Source: an uncultured Clostridia bacterium (lineage in GTDB: Bacteria > Bacillota > Clostridia > Christensenellales > Aristaeellaceae). Taken from it: a stretch of DNA of 64,000 nt. Where the stretch lies: NCBI GenBank assembly GCA_934663595.1, contig CAKUKM010000001.1:124001-188000 (forward strand), given 5' to 3'. Position 1 is the first letter of the stretch. Each line of letters begins with the position of its first letter. The notes under the pieces are model-generated. The model saw nothing but the letters and a program-made list of their open reading frames with translations. It was not told the origin of the DNA and ran no database searches. The translations under genes and the position numbers were made by a program. This document shows positions 33,288 through 40,745 of this stretch, in pieces.

Positions 33288-33839
33288 ATGATTGAAATTC
33301 GCAGAATCGACGCGCAGCGCAAGCGCGATATTCGTCTTCCCAACGAGCCGTTTCGCTGTTCGGGCGGTTCGAGACGAGCTGTCAGAATGGAAAAAGGTCG
33401 CATGCGCTCAGAAAATTTGCGCCGGAGGACGTGCGCGAGATGCGCTTTCCGGATGAAAATTATGATTTCGATCAAATGCGGGACGGCGTTTTCCTCGGCG
33501 AGTATGAGGAAGAAAAGTGCGTCGGTCTCGCGATCCTGCAGCCGGGATTTTTCAAATACATGTATCTGTACGATCTGAAGGTCTGCGGCGCGGCGCGGCA
33601 AGGGAATCGGGAAAATGCTGATTCAGGCGGCCAGCGCGGTTGCGCGCGAGAGCGGCTATCGCGGCCTGTACACGCAGGGCCAGGACGATAACCCGGGCGC
33701 ATGCCTGTTTTATCTGAGCGCGGGCTTTGAAATCGGCGGATTGGACACGCACGTATACCGCGGCACCGCGCAGGAGGGCAAGGCGGACGTGCTGTTCTAT
33801 CGCGATTGCGAGGAGGGGGAGAATGCGAATCATGCGTGA
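33288..33839 (+). pseudogene. GNAT N-acetyltransferase broken by two compensating frameshifts
   Basis: The reading frame changes twice. It begins MIEIRRIDAQRKRDIRLPNEPFR in one frame, shifts near 33355 to a second frame (LFGRF ... FAPEDVREMRFPDENYD ... FFKYMYLYDLKV), and near 33590 returns to the first for the acetyl-CoA motif RRGKGIGKML, then GLYTQGQDDNPGACLFYLSAGF and the end at 33839. The first shift looks like a lost base after CGC, and the second like one extra base in the CGGCGCGGCGCGG run. Net length is in frame (184 codons). It is either a decayed gene or two sequence errors. The CoA-binding motif is otherwise intact. Confidence 0.85.
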
Positions 33840-34485
33840 AATACCGAGTCCGGACGTGGTTTTCCCCAACGAATACAAGACCTCGTGCTTTATCAAAAAC
33901 GTCGTTCACGCGCCCAATATCCTGATTGGCGATTACACCTATTACGACGACGCGGACGATCCGACCGGCTTTGAGCGCAACAACGTGCTGTTCAATTATC
34001 CGGAATTTGGGGATAAGCTGATCATCGGTAAGTTCTGCGCGATTGCATCCGGCACGAAATTTATCATGGGCCCGGCGAATCACCGCCTCAGCAGCGCGAC
34101 CACCTACCCGTTCAACGTATTTGGCGGCGCGTGGGCGGAGAATACGCCGCCGCATATGGCGCAGCTTCCGCATAAGGGCGATACGATCATCGGAAACGAC
34201 GTGTGGATCGGCCGGGAGAGCGTCGTGATGCCGGGCATAAAAATCGGCGACGGAGCGATTATCGCCGCGTATTCGGTCGTTGCGAAGGACGTTCCCGCCT
34301 ACGCGATATACGGCGGAAATCCGGCGCGCCTGATTCACGATCGCTTTGACGAGGAGCTGAAGGCGCTGCTTCTGCGCTATCGCTGGTGGGATTTGCCGCC
34401 GGAGAAGCTGGTGGAGGCGCTGCCGATGCTGTGCGATCCCGATTTGGAGGCGCTGCGCAGGCGGCTGAAGGAAATACTTAAATGA
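33823..34485 (+). CDS. CatB/Vat-type xenobiotic O-acetyltransferase (left-handed beta helix)
   Basis: 220 residues from the ATG at 33823 (GAGGAGGGGGAG upstream), overlapping the end of the acetyltransferase frame; ATG at 33832 is also possible. The hexapeptide-repeat core and the Vat signature are clear: DYTYYDD, IGKFCAIASGTKFIMG, ANHRLSS with the catalytic His, TYPFNVFG, and GDTIIGNDVWIGRESVVMPG. Known Vat enzymes acetylate streptogramin A and related CatB proteins acetylate chloramphenicol, but many genomic relatives confer no resistance. Substrate unknown. Confidence 0.88.
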   Translation: MRIMREIPSPDVVFPNEYKTSCFIKNVVHAPNILIGDYTYYDDADDPTGFERNNVLFNYPEFGDKLIIGKFCAIASGTKFIMGPANHRLSSATTYPFNVFGGAWAENTPPHMAQLPHKGDTIIGNDVWIGRESVVMPGIKIGDGAIIAAYSVVAKDVPAYAIYGGNPARLIHDRFDEELKALLLRYRWWDLPPEKLVEALPMLCDPDLEALRRRLKEILK

Positions 34486-34486
34486 A

Positions 34487-34526
34487 AAAACGCTCGAACG
34501 CAGAGATGCGATTCGGGCGTTTTGCG
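34487..34526 (+). terminator. Terminator after the Vat-like gene
   Basis: 12-bp stem AAAACGCTCGAA (34487-34498)/34512-34523 with one wobble, symmetric A/T ends and an inner CGCA/TGCG pairing. Confidence 0.75.
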
Positions 34527-34640
34527 CGCTCAAATGCTTCCACGAATTACCGAATGCGCGCAAAACGCATAAAACAGGGGCGAATGCGAACAATAGTGAG
34601 CGAAATCGAAAGGCTTCGAAACGCATTTGGAGGAGAGCAT

Positions 34641-35195
34641 ATGAGAGCAACAGGCATCGTACGCCGGATCGACGAGCTCGGCCGCGTAGTTATTCCCAAG
34701 GAGATTCGCCGAACGCTGCGCATCCGCGAAGGCGACCCGCTGGAGATATTCACGGATCACGATGGGGAGGTTGTGCTGAAAAAGTATTCCCCGATCGGCG
34801 AAATTTCTGCGATTGCGAAGGATTATACCGATTCGCTGCATCGGACGCTGGGGCACATCGCGCTGATCAGCGATCGCGACGCAATCGTCGCTTCGTCCGG
34901 GGCGGGCAAGCGCGATTATATTGAAAAGGCCATCAGCCCGGACGTGGAGCGCATTCTCGAAAACCGGCAGACGGCGGTGCTGAATCTGTCGGCGGGGCTG
35001 CGGATGATTCCGATCACGGGCGATGACCGGAGCGACTCGTATTCGGCGCAGATCGTGGTTCCGATTCTCGCCGACGGCGAAATCATTGGCGGCCTGATGC
35101 TGCTCAGCCGCGAAAGCGGAACGGACATGACCGAAATCGATCGCAAGGTCGCGGAAACCACGGCGAATATCGTCGGCAAGCAAATGGAGCAGTAA
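34641..35195 (+). CDS. spoVT: Stage V sporulation protein T
   Basis: 184 residues. The N-terminal AbrB swapped-hairpin DNA-binding domain ATGIVRRIDELGRVVIPKEI with RTLRIREGDPLEIF is nearly identical to that of B. subtilis SpoVT. The C-terminal GAF-like domain (about 55-184) ends in VGKQMEQ, also as in SpoVT. It modulates sigma-G-dependent genes in the forespore. The start at 34641 follows GGAGGAG. In B. subtilis it is transcribed by sigma-G; only a weak candidate (GCATA at 34567, 19-base spacer) is visible here. Presence supports endospore formation. Confidence 0.96.
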   Translation: MRATGIVRRIDELGRVVIPKEIRRTLRIREGDPLEIFTDHDGEVVLKKYSPIGEISAIAKDYTDSLHRTLGHIALISDRDAIVASSGAGKRDYIEKAISPDVERILENRQTAVLNLSAGLRMIPITGDDRSDSYSAQIVVPILADGEIIGGLMLLSRESGTDMTEIDRKVAETTANIVGKQMEQ

Positions 35196-35200
35196 TGCGG

Positions 35201-35229
35201 TTGAACAAACGCGCAAAACATGCTATAAT
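35201..35229 (+). promoter_or_regulatory. Promoter of mazG
   Basis: TTGAAC (35201-35206), 17-base spacer, TATAAT (35224-35229) with a TGn extension. Confidence 0.75.
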
Positions 35230-35258
35230 CTCTTCATCACAAAAAGATGGAGAGCAAA

Positions 35259-36626
35259 ATGGGCACGATTACAATCGTTGGACTGGGATATGAGGAAAAA
35301 CAGCTCACGCTCGAGGCTGCGGAGCTGCTCGGAAGCGGCGCGCACGTGATTCTGCACACGGAGCGCTGCGGCTGCGCGGACTGGCTGAAAAGGCATGCGG
35401 TGCCGTTTGAGACGCTGGATGCGCTGTATGAGGAATGCGACGATTTCGATCTGCACGCGGTGCGCGCTGCGGAGGCGGTGATCGCCGCTTCCGAGAAGCA
35501 GGACGTGGTTTACGGCGTGTTCGACGTGCGCGATCGCAGCGCCGGCGAGATTCTGAAGCGCACGCACGCGCGCATTGTCGCCGGGCCGCCCGCGGAGGGC
35601 GCGCTGCTGGCGCATGCGCAGGATTCGACGCAAATGCTGGTGGCCGCGGACTGGGAAAGCTTCCGCCTCAGCGCGTTCGAGGGCGTGCTGATTCGCGAGC
35701 TCGACAGCCGCGAGCTGGCCAGCGAGGTCAAGCTCCGGCTCATGGACTGTTATCCCGAGGAGGAAATCGTGTTTGTGCGTCTCGAGGACGGCGGAATTGC
35801 GCGCACGGAGCTGTTCAATCTCGATCGCCTTGCGCATTACGACCACCGAACGAGCGCCTATATCCCGCCCGAGGGCGATCTGACGCGCCTTTCGCGCTAT
35901 GATTTCAGCGATTTGCAGGCGATTCTTGCGCGACTGTGCGCGCCGGACGGCTGTCCGTGGGATCGCGAGCAGACGCACCAGTCGCTGAAGCCGTATGTGG
36001 TTGAGGAGGCCTATGAAATTATCGACGCGATCGACGCGGACGAGCCGTTTCATCTGGCGGACGAGCTGGGCGACATGCTGCTGCAGGTGGCGTTTCATGC
36101 GGAAATCGCCAGGCGCTATTCGGAATTTGATATTAGCGATGTGACCACCGCGATCTGCGAGAAGATGATTCAGCGCCACAGCCACATTTTCGGCCGCGAT
36201 CATGCTTCGCAGGCGGACGAGGTGGCCAGCCTCTGGGAGAAAAACAAGATGCGCGAGCGCAATCAGACGCGATATTCCGAATCGCTGCGCCAGGTTTCCC
36301 GGGCGTTTCCGGCAATGATGCGCGCGGCGAAGGTTTTAAAGAGACTCGACGGCGCGTGCGGCTGCGCGGAAGCGGCGGATTCGGCGCGAAAGAATGCAAT
36401 TTCCGCGCTGAAGGGCGAAAAGGAGCTGGGCGAAGCGCTGCTCGCGTGCGTGGCGCTGGCGCGGGCGGAGGGCATTGATCCCGAGATTGCACTGAACGCG
36501 GCGACGGATCGCCTGATCGAGCGGTTCGAGAAATGCGAAAACGGCGCGCCGGCGGAGACGCTGAGCGGCGAAACGTTGAAAGAGTATTGGCATTTGGTAA
36601 AATTGTCCGATTGTGCGGAAAAATAG
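35259..36626 (+). CDS. mazG: MazG-family nucleoside triphosphate pyrophosphohydrolase fused to methylase-like domain (YabN-like)
   Basis: 455 residues. The N-terminal 200 resemble a tetrapyrrole-methylase fold (ITIVGLGYEEKQLTLEA), as in B. subtilis YabN. The C-terminal part is MazG: CPWDREQTHQSL, VVEEAYEIIDAID and LADELGDMLLQVAFHA, with the metal-binding EExxE and ExxD patterns. Its role is clearing non-canonical or excess NTPs. The ATG at 35259 has GGAG six bases upstream; an ATG at 35247 does not. It follows spoVT as yabN does in B. subtilis. It has its own promoter. Confidence 0.93.
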   Translation: MGTITIVGLGYEEKQLTLEAAELLGSGAHVILHTERCGCADWLKRHAVPFETLDALYEECDDFDLHAVRAAEAVIAASEKQDVVYGVFDVRDRSAGEILKRTHARIVAGPPAEGALLAHAQDSTQMLVAADWESFRLSAFEGVLIRELDSRELASEVKLRLMDCYPEEEIVFVRLEDGGIARTELFNLDRLAHYDHRTSAYIPPEGDLTRLSRYDFSDLQAILARLCAPDGCPWDREQTHQSLKPYVVEEAYEIIDAIDADEPFHLADELGDMLLQVAFHAEIARRYSEFDISDVTTAICEKMIQRHSHIFGRDHASQADEVASLWEKNKMRERNQTRYSESLRQVSRAFPAMMRAAKVLKRLDGACGCAEAADSARKNAISALKGEKELGEALLACVALARAEGIDPEIALNAATDRLIERFEKCENGAPAETLSGETLKEYWHLVKLSDCAEK

Positions 36627-36666
36627 CAGGAATCCGCGCCCTGCGCGCATAATTATTAGATTTACA

Positions 36667-36684
36667 GGCATGTCGCGACATGCC
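36667..36684. repeat. 18-bp perfect palindrome in the hup leader
   Basis: GGCATGTCGCGACATGCC, 35 bases before the hup start codon and upstream of its ribosome site. Possibly an operator or mRNA hairpin. Confidence 0.55.
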
Positions 36685-36718
36685 GCTTATCATCGCATTA
36701 TAAAAGGAGCTGGGGAAC

Positions 36719-36988
36719 ATGAATAAGGCGGCCCTGATTGCAAAGATTGCAGAAAAGACCGGTTTGAACAAGAAGCAGGCGGAAGCTGCGGCGAACGCGT
36801 TTACCGATACGATTCTCGAGGCCCTCAAGGAAGGCGAAAAGGTTCAGCTGATCGGCTTCGGCACGTTCGAGGTCAAGGAGCGCGCCGCGCGCGTCGGCCA
36901 CAAGCCGGGCACGGGCGAGACCATTGAAATCGCCGCGAAGAAGACGCCGGTCTTCCGCGCGGGCAAGGGCTTTAAGGACGAGTTCTGA
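36719..36988 (+). CDS. hup: HU-family DNA-binding protein
   Basis: 89 residues, full length for HU. MNKAALIAKIAEKTGLNKKQAE at the N-terminus (two pieces) and the DNA-binding arm FEVKERAARVGHKPGTGE are typical of Firmicutes HU. It binds and bends DNA nonspecifically as a dimer. It sits where yabO neighbours mazG in B. subtilis, an arrangement also seen in some clostridia (mazG-hup-rqcP). AAGGAGC precedes the ATG. Confidence 0.96.
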   Translation: MNKAALIAKIAEKTGLNKKQAEAAANAFTDTILEALKEGEKVQLIGFGTFEVKERAARVGHKPGTGETIEIAAKKTPVFRAGKGFKDEF

Positions 36989-37003
36989 TTTCGCAATCAT
37001 TCG

Positions 37004-37029
37004 GGGTCGCTTTTCGGAAGTGACCCTTT
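37004..37029 (+). terminator. Weak terminator between hup and rqcP
   Basis: 9-bp stem GGGTCGCTT (37004-37012)/AAGTGACCC (37018-37026) with one wobble and a TTCGG loop, then TTTCC. Probably partial. Confidence 0.6.
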
Positions 37030-37048
37030 CCTATTATACGGAGGCAAA

Positions 37049-37348
37049 ATGAGCAGAAAAGAAATCGAGGCGCGCAAGCCGGTGGAGCGTGTCGCGCCCA
37101 CGTCGATCCGTCTGGATAAATTTCTGAAGATCTCCCGAATCATCAAGCGCCGCAGCGTCGCCAACGACGCGTGCTCGACCGGGCACGTCACCGTCAACGG
37201 CAAGGAGGGCAAGCCCGGCACCGACGTTCGCGTCGGCGATATTCTGGGCATCCGCTTCGGCGACAAGTATTCGGAATATGAGATTCTGTCCATCGCGGAG
37301 CATGCCGCGAAGCAGGACGCCGCGGACATGTACCGCGCGCGCACATGA
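37049..37348 (+). CDS. rqcP: S4-domain RNA-binding protein RqcP (YabO)
   Basis: 99 residues. S4 motif RLDKFLKISRIIKRRSVAND with GHVTVNGKEGKPGTDVRVGD. The C-terminal DAADMY matches the conserved AANMY tail of YabO/RqcP. RqcP works with RqcH on the 50S subunit to add alanine tails to stalled nascent chains. An extra 15-residue N-terminal extension precedes the S4 domain. GGAGG supports the ATG at 37049. It overlaps ispDF by four bases (ATGA). Confidence 0.9.
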   Translation: MSRKEIEARKPVERVAPTSIRLDKFLKISRIIKRRSVANDACSTGHVTVNGKEGKPGTDVRVGDILGIRFGDKYSEYEILSIAEHAAKQDAADMYRART

Positions 37349-38490
37349 GCGCATGGGCGGTCGTCGTCGCGGCCGGCAGCGGCGCGCGATCGGGGCTCGA
37401 CCGCAATAAGGTATTCTTTCCCTGGCGCGGAAGAACTGTGCTCGGCAGATGCCTGGACGCGCTGGAGAGCTCCGGCGCGCTGGAGGGAATCGTGCTGGTC
37501 ATCAGCGAGCGCGATCAGGATCTCTACGAGGCGACCGAACGGCGCGAGGGCGCGCACCCGCTGGTCAAAAGGGTCGTATTCGGCGGCAAATCGCGCCGCG
37601 AATCGGTCTATAACGGCCTTTGCGCGCTGCCGGACGAGGCGGAGATCGTGGCCGTGCACGATGCGGCGCGCCCGTTTGTGACGGGCGAGATCGTTCGCGC
37701 AACGGTAAATTCCGCGCGCGAATTCGGCAGCGGCGTGATTTCCACGCCCGTGACCGACACGATCAAGCAGCTTCAATCGGATGGAAGCGTGCATACGCTC
37801 GATCGCAGCGCATTGCGCGCGGTGCAAACGCCGCAGGCCTTTCGCGCAAAGGAGCTGATCGCCGCGCACGAGCGCGCGCAGCGCGACGGCTTTCCGGCCA
37901 CGGACGATGCGGTGCTGTTTGAACACTATTATGGCTCGGTGCGGCTCGTGACCGTTCCGGGCGCGGAGGCAAATGTGAAATTGACCAATCCTGAGGATTT
38001 TCGCTCCTCGCGCGGCGCATCCGTTCGCATCGGCTCCGGCTATGACGCGCATCGGCTGAAGGAAGGGCGCAGGCTCGTGCTCTGCGGCGTGGAGATTCCG
38101 CACGATCGCGGACTCGACGGCCATTCGGACGCGGATGTGGCCGTTCACGCGCTGATGGACGCGCTGCTCGGCGCGCTCGGCGAGGGCGATATCGGCCGCC
38201 ATTTCCCGGACAGCGATCCGAAATACAAGGGCATTTCGTCGATGAAGCTGCTCGAGCGGGTGATGGAGATCGTGCGCGAGCACGGCTATGAAGTCGGCAA
38301 CGTCGATGTGACGATCGTGGCGCAGAAGCCGAAGCTGGCGCCGTTTATGCAGGCAATGCGCGAAAACCTGATTCGGGCGCTGGACTGCGATCAGGTGAAT
38401 GTAAAGGCGACCACCACGGAGCGCATGGGCTTTGAGGGCGAGGAACTCGGCGTCTCCGCCCAGGCCGTCGCGCTGCTGGCGCAGGCATAA
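37345..38490 (+). CDS. ispDF: Bifunctional IspD/IspF of the MEP isoprenoid pathway
   Basis: 381 residues, a natural fusion. Residues 1 to about 225 are IspD (CDP-ME synthesis): VVVAAGSGARSGLDRNKVF nucleotide-binding loop and VHDAARPFV. Residues about 227-381 are IspF (cyclodiphosphate formation): IGSGYDAHRL, DGHSDADVAVHALMDALLG with zinc ligands, FPDSDPKYKG and ATTTERMGFEGE. The fusion makes two non-consecutive pathway steps, as in some Proteobacteria and clostridia. The start overlaps the rqcP stop (ATGA), so they are translationally coupled. Confidence 0.96.
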   Translation: MSAWAVVVAAGSGARSGLDRNKVFFPWRGRTVLGRCLDALESSGALEGIVLVISERDQDLYEATERREGAHPLVKRVVFGGKSRRESVYNGLCALPDEAEIVAVHDAARPFVTGEIVRATVNSAREFGSGVISTPVTDTIKQLQSDGSVHTLDRSALRAVQTPQAFRAKELIAAHERAQRDGFPATDDAVLFEHYYGSVRLVTVPGAEANVKLTNPEDFRSSRGASVRIGSGYDAHRLKEGRRLVLCGVEIPHDRGLDGHSDADVAVHALMDALLGALGEGDIGRHFPDSDPKYKGISSMKLLERVMEIVREHGYEVGNVDVTIVAQKPKLAPFMQAMRENLIRALDCDQVNVKATTTERMGFEGEELGVSAQAVALLAQA

Positions 38491-38582
38491 TTGTTTTTAC
38501 GCGGAAAGGACATTTCGATGCGCCTTTCCGTTTTTTATTCCATGAACAATCCATGAACATTTGGACTGCCGGAAATTAACGC

Positions 38583-38611
38583 TTGCGTTTTGATGCAAAA
38601 TGCGCTATAAT
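38583..38611 (+). promoter_or_regulatory. Sigma-A promoter of the ctsR operon
   Basis: TTGCGT (38583-38588), 17-base spacer, TATAAT (38606-38611). Confidence 0.8.
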
Positions 38612-38613
38612 AA

Positions 38614-38630
38614 GGTCAAAGTAGGTCAAA
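38614..38630 (+). promoter_or_regulatory. CtsR operator (class III heat-shock box)
   Basis: GGTCAAA-GTA-GGTCAAA, an exact heptad direct repeat with a 3-base spacer, directly after the -10 and over the transcription start, so CtsR binding should block initiation of its own operon. Confidence 0.95.
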
Positions 38631-38643
38631 AGGGGCTGAGAAT

Positions 38644-39120
38644 ATGGCGCAATTGAGCGACAATATAGAGCATTTTATCAAGGAGCTGATGTGCGAGGAC
38701 GCGCGGGTAGAGCTGAAGCGAAACGAGCTGGCGCAGCATTTCGGCTGCGCGCCCTCGCAGATCAATTATGTGCTGGCGACGCGCTTTTCGGTGGATCACG
38801 GCTATATCATCGAATCGCGGCGCGGCGGCGGCGGGTATGTGCGCATCGTGAGGATGCAGCCGCGCGAGGAAGGGAATCTCCTGGACGCGCTGCTGACGCG
38901 CGTGGGCAATTCCGTGGACGAGGAAACGGCGAACGCGATCATCGCGCATCTGACCGACATCAAGCTGATTACGCCGAACGAGGCGGCGCTGATGCGGTCG
39001 GCGATATCGCGCAGCGCGCTGGCGCTGCCGATCAGCGCAAAGGATGTGCTGCGCGCGGCGGTGCTGAAAAATATGCTGATTCAGGCGTTTCGAAACGCCG
39101 AAGGAGGGGATCAACAATGA
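38644..39120 (+). CDS. ctsR: Class III heat-shock repressor CtsR
   Basis: 158 residues. N-terminal winged helix with the CtsR pattern: LSDNIEHFIKELMCED, RNELAQHFGCAPSQINYVLATRF, and the glycine-rich wing ESRRGGGGYVRI that reads the heptad repeat and senses heat. The C-terminal domain (SALALPISAKDVLRAAVLKNML) binds McsB. It represses this operon through the box at 38614. The stop overlaps the mcsA start (ATGA). Confidence 0.97.
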   Translation: MAQLSDNIEHFIKELMCEDARVELKRNELAQHFGCAPSQINYVLATRFSVDHGYIIESRRGGGGYVRIVRMQPREEGNLLDALLTRVGNSVDEETANAIIAHLTDIKLITPNEAALMRSAISRSALALPISAKDVLRAAVLKNMLIQAFRNAEGGDQQ

Positions 39121-39704
39121 TGTGCGAAGAATGCGGCATTCGCCAGGCGAAGTTCCATCTGATGAAAATCGTCAACGACGAGCGGACGGAGCGCAATCTC
39201 TGCGCCGTGTGCATGGCGAAATATCAAAAGCAGCTGCCGGGAATTGATTTAACGAATCTGGCGGGCATTCTGAATAATATTCTGGAAAATCAGGAGCCGC
39301 CGGAGATGCAGGCGGACGACGAGAGTGAAATCTCCGCCGTTTGCGAACAGTGCGGAACGACCTATGCCGAATTCCGAAAGAGCGGCGCGGTGGGCTGCGC
39401 GAACTGCTACAAGGCGTTTCACGCGCCGATCGAGCGCATTTTCAAGCGCGTGCAGGCCGGCAATCAGCATTCGGGGCGCATTCCGGAGGGCGTGCGCAGC
39501 GGCGCTTCCATTCGCATGAATATCGATCGACTGAAGCAGAGAATGCAGAAGGCGATTCAGGACGAGGAGTTCGAGCAGGCGGCGAAGCTCAGAGACGCCA
39601 TTCGCGCGCTGAACGCCCAGCTCGCCGAGCGCGAACGGCAGACGGACATCAAGGTCGAACCGCCGAAGCAGATTGACGCCGAAGGGGGCGAGGAGCATGA
39701 ATGA
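39117..39704 (+). CDS. mcsA: McsA, zinc-binding activator of McsB
   Basis: 195 residues. Four CxxC zinc pairs: CEEC, CAVC, CEQC and CANC, in the N-terminal 105 residues. A UVR-type coiled coil (QDEEFEQAAKLRDAIRALNAQL) lies near 150-175. McsA activates the McsB kinase and helps deliver substrates to ClpC. The start overlaps the ctsR stop; MM allows 39117 or 39120. AAGGAGGGG precedes it. The frame runs open well upstream through ctsR, but that part is not coding. Confidence 0.95.
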   Translation: MMCEECGIRQAKFHLMKIVNDERTERNLCAVCMAKYQKQLPGIDLTNLAGILNNILENQEPPEMQADDESEISAVCEQCGTTYAEFRKSGAVGCANCYKAFHAPIERIFKRVQAGNQHSGRIPEGVRSGASIRMNIDRLKQRMQKAIQDEEFEQAAKLRDAIRALNAQLAERERQTDIKVEPPKQIDAEGGEEHE

Positions 39705-40731
39705 ATATGTACTGGCGCCGGAACAGGACGTCGTAATTTCCAGCCGCGTGCGCATCTCGCGCAATTTTGAGGATTTGCCGTTCCCGGCAAAGTGTGCGCG
39801 CGAATACTGCGAAGAGGTGATCGAACGCACGTCGAACACGGTGTTTTCCGGACCGAACGGCAGCGCGTTTTCGCTGATTCGTCTATCCGAGCTCGAGCAG
39901 GACGCGCGGTCGCGGCTGGTGGAGCATCATCTGATCAGCTATGACATGCTCAAATTCGTCTCCCGCTCCGCGGCGATGATTTCATCGGCCGGCACGGTGA
40001 GCGTGATGTTGAATGAGAACGACCATGTGCGCTTTCAGGGACTGCTTCCGGGTCTGCAGCTGGAGCGCGCGGCCGAAATGGCGCTGAAGCTCGACGAGGC
40101 TGTGAGCGAAAAATATCCGTTTGCATTCGACAGTCAGTGGGGTTTTCTGACCTCCAGCCCGGCCAATGTGGGAACGGGCATGCGCTGTTCAGTGGTACTG
40201 CATCTTCCGGCGCTCTCCCGCGGCGGGCGAATGGGCGCGATCATGCAGGCGGTTGCGAAAATGGGGCTCACGATTCGCGGGCTGTACGGCGAGGGCGGCG
40301 AAGCGCGGGGACAGTTGTATCAGCTGTCCAATCAGGCCACGCTCGGCATGAGCGAGGAAGAAATCGTACATTCGCTCACGCAGGCGACGGAGCAGATCGC
40401 CGGCCATGAGCGCACGATGCGCGAAATGTCGGAAAAGAAAGATATGATGGCGCAGCAGGATATGCTGATGCGCTCCTGGGGAGAATTGATGTATGCGCGG
40501 CTTCTGACGAACAAGGAGTTCATGCGCCGCTATTCGGACGCGCGGTACGCCGCGAGCATGGGCTACGTGCACGCGCCGCTGCCCGCAATGGATCTTTTGA
40601 TGATGGATATGCAGCCCGGTTCGCTCGGCGTTCGCGCCGGCAAGCTGATCAGCGATCGCGAGGCGGAAATTCTGCGCGCGCGCACCGTTCGGGAAGAGCT
40701 GAAGCGGATGGAAGGCAGTCTGTCGGAATAA
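39697..40731 (+). CDS. mcsB: Protein-arginine kinase McsB
   Basis: 344 residues, phosphagen-kinase fold. VISSRVRISRNFEDLPFPAK is the ATP-phosphate arginine motif. GTGMRCSVVLHLPAL and RGLYGEGGEARGQLYQLSNQ (kinase loop and ATP contacts) are conserved. It phosphorylates arginines, marking proteins for ClpCP. The start at 39697 overlaps mcsA by eight bases and has GAGGAG upstream. Co-transcribed from the CtsR-controlled promoter. Confidence 0.96.
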   Translation: MNEYVLAPEQDVVISSRVRISRNFEDLPFPAKCAREYCEEVIERTSNTVFSGPNGSAFSLIRLSELEQDARSRLVEHHLISYDMLKFVSRSAAMISSAGTVSVMLNENDHVRFQGLLPGLQLERAAEMALKLDEAVSEKYPFAFDSQWGFLTSSPANVGTGMRCSVVLHLPALSRGGRMGAIMQAVAKMGLTIRGLYGEGGEARGQLYQLSNQATLGMSEEEIVHSLTQATEQIAGHERTMREMSEKKDMMAQQDMLMRSWGELMYARLLTNKEFMRRYSDARYAASMGYVHAPLPAMDLLMMDMQPGSLGVRAGKLISDREAEILRARTVREELKRMEGSLSE

Positions 40732-40745
40732 AATGGAGGAAATCA

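Noticed and set aside
33823..34485. Calling the Vat-like gene an antibiotic-resistance gene
   Set aside because: Motifs fit the acyltransferase family, but many relatives do not act on antibiotics; no mobile-element context is present.
38691..39116. 5' extension of the mcsA frame through ctsR
   Set aside because: It overlaps ctsR completely; the McsA family starts at MMCEEC with its own ribosome site.
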